This document shows positions 10,403-20,768 of a DNA stretch of 64,000 nt, in pieces. The notes beneath the pieces are model-generated. The model saw only the letters and a list, made by a program, of their open reading frames with translations. It was not told the origin of the DNA and did not search any database. Source of the DNA: Lineolata rhizophorae. Its lineage: Eukaryota > Ascomycota > Dothideomycetes > Lineolatales > Lineolataceae. The position numbers were made by a program, and so were the translations under genes. Location of the stretch: the NCBI GenBank assembly GCA_010093515.1, contig MU001684.1, positions 296,486-360,485 of the forward strand. The letters run 5' to 3'. The first letter of the stretch is position 1. Each line of letters starts with the position of its first letter.

Positions 10403-12960
10403 TCGCAGCTCCACCGCCCCCTTCCCAAGGCCGGGCAGGCCGCTGGCCCGCGCTGGATGCACCGCGGGGCCTGGACGCCGCGAATCAGTAGCGCAAACCT
10501 GCAGTCGCGTCAACACTTTTCGCGCTCTGCATATCATGTGTGGATTGCCTCCCCCCCCACCGCGCGCTTCCCGGTTTGGCCCTCGTCCGAGGCATCAGCA
10601 CATATTGTCGTACGTACACACGCGAATGACGAACGTTCTTTGGCCCAGCCGCGGGCGCTTCCAAATACCTAGTAGGTAGTCCAGGCGCGCGGATCCTGCT
10701 TGCGACTGGGTGCTCGACGTTCTCCACCCTACCCCCGGCCGCGGGCCTAGCCACGTTCCGGTCAATACTTGCCCGAAGGGAGCATCTTGGTAGCTTAGCT
10801 TCTGCATAGCTGCGGCAGCTCGATGGCTTTCGTCCGCCGGATCGGCCCTTTCGAGGCGGCGGGGATCAGCGCGCGCGGAAATCCATCCGCCCGCGGCCAA
10901 CGGTCTTGGTAGCTTCGTTCGCCGTGCCCCCCCCCGTTCCCTCCTCACCTTGCTTCTTGGGCATCGTTGGACGCCCACCGATCCGTTTTCGGTATATTGG
11001 AAGGGCAACCGGGGGAGGGAAGAAGGATTCAGTTTGGAAGGGCGAGGAAATAGCCGTCTATTGCCCCGCCCTGCCTTAGGTACCAAAGCCGTGCCGACCA
11101 GCCTTGAAAAAGTCGAAAAGCCCGCACCCCATCTATTTCCCCCCTTCCTTCGCAACTCATCAGCCGGCCAATTGCTAAGCGGTGACCGGGAGCGAAATGC
11201 CCGTTGGACCACTTGTTCGCGAGCTTGTTTGGCCGCGGCCGGGTTGATGGTGCAGCTTCAGCTGCGCGTGCTTCTCAAAGGGGAAATCGGCTTGCCGCGT
11301 ACGGGTTGCGTGCCCGCCTTCAACCCTAGCAGGGTCATGGCGGTCACGACGCCTCATTTTTCGCGCCTTTTCGGCCTGAAGGTGGCACCGCGTTGGGTTT
11401 CCCTCACTCGCGCCTCATGGCCTTCCCTTCCGTTTCTCTCGTCATCGAACGGGTGACGCGCCCCGCCTGGGCGAGAAGGTAACGCAAGCAAGCAGCGTGG
11501 AGGGAGACAGAGCGCGAGATCGGAGAGAGAGACGTCAAGAGCCAAGCAGTGTTGGAGAAAGCGAGAAGACGGGGCTAGTCTGTAGGGGCGGGTCTTCCGA
11601 CGTGCCGCTAAACCGTCCAGACGACCGGCCGCTGCGAGGGATCTCCCTGGCCCGGGAGAGAGTCAAGCATCATCGGTTCGGCTGCGGGCCAAAGAGGGCG
11701 AAATTGACATGCAGCTTCCTTTTTCAAGGGAGGGGGCCGAACGAGGGAGGGTCAAACCATGGGACTGGGACGATCGTCTCCGCGATGCTGGCCGAGACTT
11801 GCATGAGCCGGGTGGGGCGCTTCTTGCCTGCACGCCTGTTCGTGCTCCGATCTTCCGTGTTGTTTTTCTTCTTTCTTCCCTCCCTGGCTCCCTTTCTCGC
11901 CCAGGTGCCTTGCTACGAAGTGATGCTATGTACCTGCTATAGCAAAGCCACGAGGTCAACACTGCTTCTCGGGATGAAACCCGACTCCTTCTCCCTTCGC
12001 CTCGGGCCAAAACGCGTCCATGACAAATGCCGCGGGCCGCCGTGCCACGGGGGCTTGCTCTAGGCACGAGGGAGAGAGAGACGACACGCTCGCACCGAAT
12101 CGCTCCATCGTTTGCGCTCAGTCCGTAGTCGCCGAGCCTTGTCACGGAGCAGATGACTTTGCTTTCCCCCCCCTTCGCCCCGTCGGCCCGAGCCAGCTGC
12201 TAAACCCGATCGTGGACATAAGAAGCAGGCGAAGCCCCGAGCAGAAGGCGTTCCACGCGATTGGGCTTTGCTTTTTTTTTTCTTCTGCCCGGCCGTTCCT
12301 TGTCCTTCGCCCGCCCGTGATGCCGCGGCTTCGGGAACGGGAGATGTTCGTGTGACCTCAGCGGTGGTGGAGCCGGGCCCGCCCGTTTGAAAAGTTCCTT
12401 GGGGACTCATGGCGTATCCATGGTTCCATACCCTTAACTTGCCGTACCCGCTCGTTACCGAGAAAGGCCTTGCCCCCCCTACTAATCATGTAGACGAGGC
12501 GGGAAGAGCGAGGAAGAAGCCTTGCCATTTTCTCTCTTTCCTGCATTGGTTCGACAAACCACCCATGGAAGGCCAATTCGCCCGGCCCGCCGCCCCGTTT
12601 GACGACTGCAAATAGTATTTTGTCTGTTGCTACAGGGTTACATTCGCACCGGCGGGCTAATAGAGCGCTGACTACTTTATTTGCTCCTTGCCTAGCGCTT
12701 CCTTGATGTAAGATTGATGGCTTTTCGTCGTTTTATGCGTCCAATATTGCAGCTGGTAGGACCCGCAGGCCTTGCCCGAGCGAGCTGGAGGGTCCGCATG
12801 GCCCAAGGGGAGAGAGGGCGGTAGGACAGGAACAGTGGCAGGGGCGCACGGGGGGGCGGCGAAGTGAAAGAGAAAGGGAAATAGAAGAACTTCCTTTACA
12901 AGAGAACATTAGGGCTAAAACGTACGACGAAGGGAGAAAAAGAAAAAAAAATTTCTAAGA

Positions 12961-15900
12961 CCCCCTTGATACTCACGAGTGCCAGGTCTGCGCGGGCGTT
13001 GGGCAGCGACGATGCCATAGGGCATCGCTCTTTGGCCTGACGAGCTACAACCTCGACTATGACGAAGGAGAGGAATGACTTTCTAGAAGCACCAGGCCAC
13101 TGCCCATGACTCTCTCTATCTTCCCAGTCTATCTGGGCGTGCCGGAATAAACGTCTCGTGACGCCTCCTTTGACGGGAGGCCCGCCAACAAACGTGGGCG
13201 TTTGATGCAGCTTCCCGTTCGGCCCGCGTCGAGCCAGCGATGTACAATCGACGCCTTATCTTTCGCTCTTTTCTCCCTCTCTTTGCAGTTGAATGCGGGC
13301 GTTTCGGGCGCCTTGTCGCTGTTGTACAGTGACTGGCAGGCCCAGAAGAGAGGGCTTCAGACGAGACGGGCGGGCGCCGAAGGAAAAAGCGTGGCCCACA
13401 ATCCTTGGGCTTCCTCTGTGAGTTGGGCGCCTGTGGGTACCCTTGGGCCTCACCTAGCCAACCACTTTGTAGTTCACTTTTCCCCAATTGCTACAGTACT
13501 GCCTGTCCTCGGTCTGGCATCCGAGTGGCATTGCATTGCAGGCTACGTGTTTTGCCTGTGTCTTCTGTCGTCGAGTCTGACGCCCCGTGAGCACCAGATT
13601 GTCATCTATTGGTTCTTTGCGTTCTCCGTCATGTTGAACATGGATCATGAATCTGTGGCCCCGAGGCTCAACCTGCATTCTTGCTCTGCTGCGTCTGGAT
13701 CCGAGGACCTAGGGCAGCAAATCGCAAATCATGCAACGCCTTCGCTTTCCTCGAGAACAAACACAGCATGCAGATCTCGATCCCTCGTTTTCGCAATCCA
13801 CAACATCGCAAGAGACAAGAGACGGGACGAACGAACGCACACCATCTCAGATCTATCTGAGACGCGTGGAAGCCTCCTTGCGCAGCGACCAAACGCACCG
13901 CTACCAGAAAGCAGCCGCATGCAGGGACTCATCCGCGTCGTAGGGAACATTGAACGATCCCGAATACCAGGATTCACCGAGAGCTTAGAGCGAGTCTTAG
14001 GTTGGGGGCGAACAGGAAGCTAAACTCCTGCGCCCTTAAGCTACAGCCGCATCCATCCACACGTTCGTCCACCCGTTCCCTTTCCCTCGGAATACCGAGC
14101 CAGCGGACACACCTCCCTCTCTCGCTCCCGCCGCTTCGAGTCTCGTTTACGTCCTGCATTCATCAGCACTCCCAGAATGCTGCCACACCTACTTCCATCC
14201 GCTCGGCGGACAAGTAGACTAGCAGGCAAAGCAGATGAACAGACGCGCCCGAGTTGGACCTAATGTAAGAGAAGGGGCATCACAGCCAAGGTGATCAGCC
14301 CAATGGCCCCTTGGATGCGGCAGACCTACGCCGTCAAAGCACGCCTTTCCACCGACCGCTAGACACCTCTACCCCCGCCGCCCGCACCCCAGCGACATCT
14401 ATCCACGACGTCCGCACCCGCACCTGCACCCACAACGTCATCCGCGTTCGCGACCGGCATGCCCACCCTCCACGCTACTATCCTCTATCGCCCGGCCCAA
14501 CTGTCCGCCCACCCCGCCAACTTCGCAGGCACGCGCTCTACGGCACAGGTTCACCAGAAGGGCCTGAGGGAAGCGGGAGCAAGGGGAAGTAACAACCGTC
14601 ACCGCACAGCGTAGAGGGAAAGCCGGGACACGATGGGCGGGACCTCGCAACCCACCTCCTCTTTCCCTCCATGTCCCCCCTCCCCCCCCGTCCGGCTCCC
14701 CGGGTCCGCGTTCCCGCGCCGCGAGGGAGCCCGCGCAGTTGCCTAGCTCCGGCGCCTGCGCCCGACGCCCCGTCTCTCGGCCCGCACTCTCGCTTCACCG
14801 CAAACGAGGGGACGGGCACGAGGGGAAGAGGCGGCGGGGAGGGGAGACCGACGGCGCGCCTCGCGGCCCCCCTCTCCCTCTCTTTGTTCGCAACGTCGCA
14901 TAGGCCGGGTTGTCGGGTTCGGTCGCACGGCGCGGGCGCGAGGGCCTTGGCCTTTCTTGGGAGAGTTACACGGCATGAGGGCGGGGAGGTGTGATTTGGT
15001 TGCAGGGGATGAGGGGCGCCTTCGCCCCTTCCACCTCGCCCGAACGAGGGAAGGATCGAGGGGGGAAAGAGGTGGTACGTGGGAGTGAGGTTGGTGGCTG
15101 CGGAGAGGACGGGGAGTGGGACTAGGGGAGTGGTGGGCGGGGCGTCGGTTTGCGATAGGTAGGTACGTACCTTGTGTCTGGACTGGGGAAGGGAAAAGGG
15201 GGGCAGGGTGCAGATGGGCCGAAGGTAGGTATGGAGAAGCAAGGCGTGTGTGCGTGGGGAGAAAGCGGGCCCGGTTTTCGCCTGGTTGCCTGCGTTTTGT
15301 GCAACGGCTAGGAGGTGACTCGAGATCGCGAGGTGAGCTCGGGTGCACCCCTTTGGGTGGGAAGGCTGGGGTTGGATCAAGCATGCGTGCAATGCGTGCG
15401 TGCATGGCCCGGTGGCTACTCGGCGCTGGTTGGCCTGGTAATCGCGAACGCCTGCCCGTCTGCTACTTACCTACATGACCCCTCGCTCTCGATGCCGCAA
15501 GCTACCTCGTCTGTATGGCTTCCTCGCCGGGTGCGTGTGCGCGCCCTTTCCCGGCCCACGAGCACGCCTGTGTAGCAGCGGCAGACCCCACGCGCCGTCG
15601 GGTATCTCCTCACTGCAAGCCGCTAGATCCGACGACGCCGTGCCCTTGCGGCGGGAATGCAGGCGGATTCCGGCCGCCTGGTTCTTGCTCGAGCGGGTCT
15701 CCTCGAGTGACCTGCCCGGTTACCCGTGTACCTGGGTACGAGGGTGGGTACTAACGTTGCTTTCCATGGTTCGCAACGCCTCGTCCGAACCGGTGCCTTC
15801 TGCCGGTTCCTTGGAACAGAGGAAGATGGGCGCGACTAAGAGTGGTACATAGTTCCCCGCGACCGTCGGAACTGTCAGCAACTGAGCGTCTTGCATCCGA

Positions 15901-18191
15901 AACTGAGGGAATTCCGAGGCGATGTTCGAGAAATGGATTGTTCTGAGGGCCCAGGAGGTGCGTCTTACCTGATCGTTTTCTCCCATGATTCATTGATTCA
16001 AGTCGCTGAAGTAAACATAGGGTTGCCCACGAGCTGTCTGTCCGTTCGCGATCATCGTCGTTCTAGGGCGGGTAAAAGAGCGTCATATAGGATCCTTTTC
16101 TATTCGTAAGCTCTTGGAAGGTACACTAATTTGACGACCTCCCATCCCATTGCGCCAGACAGACGCCGTTGAGAATACCGAATCGCGGAGACAATAACAG
16201 GCAGGGAAATGCCTCGGCGTCCATGGGAGGAGTTCACGTACCCGAATGTACACTTAGGGACTTAGGTGTAATGGCAAGGAGAACACGGCAGGTGATTAAC
16301 GCCCCTTAATCTTTTAAGTGCTGGCTTACGGTGGTAGTCATGTTTTTGCTTATTTGATAATCATTTTGGAAGCAAGCAAGTTTCTGTTTCCTGTTACTGT
16401 CCAAGTTATTTCCGTTTCTGAACACCAGCAACCTAGCATTTTTCAGTTGATTCGAGCCGACAAACAGACTGGCAGTAAGTAGTATTCTCGTTGTGACTGG
16501 CACTCCTATTCCTAATCTCCTGTCTTTCCTAGATCAATCACTAAGAACCGACAATCACCCATGGCGGATGAGACTAGCATAGCACTGACGGCGGCACTTC
16601 AAAAACACTTCGAGAACCCGAGTCGATCCCAACCACCAGAGTCAACGTATCCATCGAATACGGACGCACGAATTCTATTCCGAATACCTTCTACTTCATC
16701 GCAATGGCCTCCTATCTAAGAATCTCGTGGCCACCGTGTCTGCTTCTAGGACGCCTTCACAACCTTCTACCTTCGATACTCCGCAGGCCACCACGCCATA
16801 CCTCACTCGCTTGCACAAAACATGGATATAACAACCCAACACTTAAGACTCGTTTTCAAAGAGCCCTGAGAAGCGAACTCTCGCACGGGTCTACAGGACG
16901 AAGTAGTTAGCCCTAGACGCACAATAGAAGGTTAGAACAGGGGACGGGAGTAGGGCCGAGCGAGACCAAAGTCACTTGAGTACAAGATTTGACACGGCCA
17001 GCCAGCGGTCTCGGGCGCGCGCCAGATGGGTTACACGTCGGTTCTATAAGTCTTGTGGATTCCATGTGTACCAAGGTACTACAGCCCAAGACAAATCTCA
17101 GAACACATCACACTTGCGAAGAACATACATAGTCAGACTCAAATCAGAGCACCAGTATTATTAGTACTATAAGGAACAAACTCTTGGTCGAGAGAAGACC
17201 AAAAAAAGAAAAAAAGAAAAACACACGCAGTGATACAGTATCAACAACCTCTAGCGCAACCGCGTGGGTAGCTGACTAGACATCAGTCAGAGACACGAAG
17301 TCCCCGAGACCAGCCAGTGTTTAGAGTTTAGAACACCTTCACCAGCTCCCCCAGGACGCGGCACACGTAGAAGGGGAATATGTTGGTTAGTTTTGGATGG
17401 GGTATAAAACAGCAGAGAAGTAGAAACAGTGGCAGAGCAGAAAAAGTAAAAAGGGGGGGAAAAATAGGGAAAAGGAGAAGACAAGACAGAAACTTTGTCG
17501 GCGAGGCGAGACAACACACGGACTAGTCTGTACAGCTCGTGGCTGCCCGAACCTGAGTCTTGACTGAGCCCCGAAGACGGCGCGCGACAAGGCGGACCGA
17601 CCGACCGGACGACGCGATGTGAACGCGAAACCATAAGTAGGTTTCATCCCGATTGAGTCAGTTCTCTCGCCACGCGCTGTCCATATAATCTCGTCCCAAA
17701 AGGCCAAAACCTCCCCGCTCACTCACTCTCACCCACTCACTCATTACCGAAGGCAAAAACTTTACAGAGAAGAAACCCCACAGCCGCCCGACCAACCGAC
17801 CCACTCGATATCCCCTTAAAACCGGACTACCCGACACCAAACCCTTTTTCCCAATCCTCGCCGATGCTAACGCCGTGCCGGTCTTCCCCAGCTGCAGCCC
17901 GAACCCGCTCGCACTACGGCCCAACCAACTCTATCCCGTTTATACACACCACCTTTACCGACTCCGGGTCAGACGGACCCTTACAACACGCCATCACCGA
18001 AGACCACGTCCTCCCGAAACCCGCTCCGCCAAAACACCCACACAAGCCACCGCAGCACCATCCACCAAGTCCCTACATACACCCGACGCGCCTGCCTCTA
18101 TCAGACCTCTCCCGAACCGGCGTCCACCGGCCGACCTCTTCCCACGCCTCCGCTCCACCCCTTCTCGCAACCCCCCCTCCCGCCCTCACAA
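12961..18191. other. medA-distal gene-free DNA (second part)
   Basis: No supported gene. A 273-codon plus frame at 13202-14023 has no family signature and runs through a strong acceptor-like site (pyrimidine tract plus CAG near 13288). The plus strand is C-rich at about 14030-14560 and G-rich at about 14800-15280, a sharp skew switch. Minus-strand donor-like motifs sit at 12976 (GTGAGT) and 15968 (CAG|GTAAGA). From about 16000 to 17300 the DNA is AT-richer, with a small possible frame at 16561-16719. From 17690 to 18190 the plus strand is A/C-rich and lies just 3' of the next gene. Confidence 0.5.
16561..16719 (+). CDS. Possible short ORF (52 aa), unknown
   Basis: An ATG in a good fungal context (CACCATGG-like) opens a 52-codon frame starting MADETSIALTAALQKHFENP and ending at TAA. 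Its composition is mixed and protein-like, unlike the Arg/Pro-rich chance frames around it. It could be a small peptide, the first exon of an unrecognised gene, or a remnant. I do not recognise it, and chance is a real alternative. Confidence 0.15.
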   Translation: MADETSIALTAALQKHFENPSRSQPPESTYPSNTDARILFRIPSTSSQWPPI

Positions 18192-19932
18192 TCAAAACGC
18201 AACCCCGACGCCCACCCCACCCCCAGCCCGCACATCCCCCGTCGCCACGGCCGCCATACTCCGCGCCTCACCAACCACGGCCGCGCCCCTCATCCGCGAC
18301 GGCACCGCCGCGGCCCCCGCCGCGGCCGGCGCGCCCCTCCTGCCCTCGCAAGCGCCGCCGGCGCGACTCGCGGCCGCGGCGGCGGCCGCCTTGCCCAGCG
18401 ACAGCGACGGGCGCGGCGTCGCGGGCGCGGGCGCGGCGACCGAGACGGCGGGCGAGAGCGGCGCCGTCGGCGTCGTCAGCGCCGTCGTCGCCGTCGCCAG
18501 GCTGGGCGAGTAGCACGCCGTCGTCGCGGCCGCCGACGCCACCGACGAGGCCGACGTCGGCGCCCCGGTCGACCGCCAGTCCGGCGTCTGCGGCGACGAC
18601 GTCGCCGACGAGGCCGTCGACGAGGAATACGAGTGCGCGTGCGCGTGCGTGTGCGCGGGCCCGGCCTGGGTGGTTTCGTCGGCGGGAGCGGCCGCGGCGA
18701 TGCCGCGCGCGGCGTCCTTGCTGGCGCCGCGCGCGGTGACGATGGATAGCGGCGTGCTGGACCGCGCGGCCGCCGTGGTAGCGGCGGCGCCGGCGGCGGC
18801 GCCCGCCTGGCAGCGATAAAACGGCACCGGCGGCGCCGCCTCGGCGCGGCCTGCCGCGAGCGTCTCCTCGATGGAAGCGGCGCTCTTGCCGCCCAGCTCC
18901 CGGGCGAAGCTCGCGCCCGTCGGCGACCCCGGCAGCGACCGCTTCAGCCAAGCCGAGAGGCGCTGGCGCAGCGGCGAGCGCGGCGTCGTTGTCGCCGCCG
19001 CCGCCGCCATCTCATCGTCGTCATCGTCATCCTCCCACTGGAACACGCTGCGCCGCTTGCCGGCGCCAGCGGGGGCGTCGTCCGCGGCGGGCTCGTCCGG
19101 CGTCGCGGGCAATGGCTTCGTTGCCGCGGCCGCGGGGCCGCCGCCGGCCGCCATCCACGGCACGGAGAAGGCGCTGCCGATGTCGGACAGGGTCTCGGTG
19201 CGGGCGCGGACGCGCATCGAGGGCGCGATGGCGGGCACGTGGTGGGTGGGCGAGGCGGGCGGCGAAGGCATCGCCGTGGCGCCGGCGACCAAGGAGGACG
19301 AGGACGCGCCAGCGTCGCCCAGCTCGCTCACGCTCGCGTTGGCGCTGCCGCCGTGGCGCCGGCCCAGCGCCGACGCCCGCGTCGCACGGCGCTCCTCGAC
19401 GATGGTGTTGAGCTCGCGGATGGCGGCGTCGACGTCGGAGGTGCGGGCGGTGGCGCCGCCGCGGAGGCTGCTGAAGGACGGCCGCGCGAGGGCGAGCGAG
19501 GACGAGGACGAGGAGGGCGCGGGGGATGTGTTGGCACGGGAGCGGCCGTGGGAGTTGCTGGTGGTGGCGGCGGCGGCCGGGAGGTTGAGGTTGAGAGTCG
19601 AGGTCGAGCCGGCAGTCGGACATGGCGATGGCGAGCGCGTGCGCGTGCTCGAGTAGCGGGAGCTCGTGCGCTTGAAAGTCGTGAGCGTGGCGCCTGCTGT
19701 CCTGGGACGTGGGGTGTCCCGCACAACGGAGGCGGAGCTGGACGAGCGGGGCGGGATGGGTAAGGGGGAGGTCATCGAGACAGGGTGCGAGCGGAGGGGT
19801 TGTGCGTCCTCCTCCATAAGGGTAGTCCGCTTGCTGCTGAAGTCGAGGCTGGACGCGCTGGCGCTGGGGAGGGCTTTGCGGTGGATGCGATAGTGTGATG
19901 AAGCTGCCGAGCCACAGCGGGAGAGATGTTGT

Positions 19933-19966
<34 letters not shown>

Positions 19967-20447
19967 CCTGTTGCTGCTGCATCACTGGCGGTGGCACCGG
20001 CGGAGCCTCCTGCGGAATAGGCGGCTCATCCACCGGGTCATCACGCACCACGGCTTTCTCGGGCGCCCGCAAGCCAGCCACCGCGCAATCCCAGCTCTCC
20101 TCAGTGAAGTCTGGAAGCGGCGATAGGCGTCCCGACGGCAGATAGATGCTAAGTTCCAAGGGCCGGAAACTCTCCCGACGGCGCCGAACCGGTGTGGCTA
20201 CCGCTCCGATGGCGGCGGCGGGATCCGGCATTTCGGTGAGGTGGCGGAACTCGGTGGGTGCGCTGATGCTGGGACGCGTACGCGAGGAACGCGAGCGCCG
20301 GCTGAGGTTGTTGCTGCTGCTGATACTTCCGGGCCAGCCGCGCACGGTTGAGAAGCTGGCGCGGCTCGAGGCTCGAGAGGCGAATTCCTTGCCGGTGGCG
20401 ACGCCGCTAGCGACGTTGGTGGTCACCCAGCTCGAGATGTGCTTCAT
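18192..20447 (-). CDS. Large disordered Ala/Ser/Gln-rich protein, unknown function
   Basis: A long open frame from ATG at 20447 (MKHISSWV) to TGA gives 751 aa, almost all low-complexity: polyQ (19941-19980), Ser runs, Ala-rich stretches, an acidic Asp run, and Thr/Pro/Ser linkers typical of intrinsically disordered fungal proteins. An island that looks constrained reads ELSIYLPSGRLSPLPDF, resembling a motif I recall in uncharacterised Pezizomycotina proteins. A longer model is possible: ATG at 20768 with a 7-nt first exon (ATGTCTC|GTAAGT) spliced to an exon starting near 20626 through an unusual AAG acceptor, adding about 60 N-terminal residues (MSHNVRASG...). No catalytic domain or membrane segment is seen. 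The Gly/Val/Ala tail could hide a missed 3' intron. Confidence 0.6.
19941..19980. repeat. CTG/CAG tract coding polyQ
   Basis: CTG-rich run on the plus strand, encoding a MQQQQEQQQQQQ-like stretch in the disordered protein on the minus strand. It is interrupted by one CTC (Glu) codon. Confidence 0.85.
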
Positions 20448-20768
20448 GGAGTGGCTGGTGGTGGGGCGCGGTGGCGTGGTTTCTTCGGCAGAGCATGAGG
20501 TAACTTGCGGTTCGGGTTTGGAGGACGAGGTTAAGAATGGATCGAACGACTGTCGAGTTGGTATAGTCGGCGTTTGATGCGTAAGTTGAGGTTGCTCATG
20601 GCATATCCCGGAAGCCCGCACGTTGTCTTAGGATTTGAATGTTAATATTTGAGTACAATAAGTGACCAAGACATCTGAAAAGAGACAGGGCTGCCAAGGT
20701 ATAGGCACGCCAGAGCCCAAGAGAAGCGGCGTCGACTTCTAAGACAATAGAGTTCACTTACGAGACAT

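Larger units (their letters stand above)
5580..12960. other. medA-proximal gene-free DNA (first part)
   Basis: No convincing gene. The DNA is GC-rich with many overlapping Arg/Pro/Ala-rich open frames on both strands, the mark of GC-driven chance frames. It holds A/T homopolymers (6020-6070, 7160-7180), a (CT)n run at 6165-6190, GCC repeats at 10305-10335, two G-quadruplex-prone blocks and an 18-bp palindrome listed separately. Good minus-strand 5' splice motifs occur with donor G at 8299 (GTAAGT) and 10948 (AAG|GTGAGG), which would fit a spliced medA leader or an antisense/non-coding RNA. It lies directly 5' of medA. Confidence 0.55.

Noticed and set aside
8634-10672. Several long overlapping frames on both strands (up to 380 codons)
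   Set aside because: Composition is that of GC-rich random frames, they overlap on all strands, and none shows a family motif.
17864-18739. 291-codon plus-strand frame rich in Pro/Arg/His
   Set aside because: It overlaps antisense to the disordered-protein gene and starts in A/C-rich spacer; its second half is the mirror of Ala/Gly codons on the other strand.
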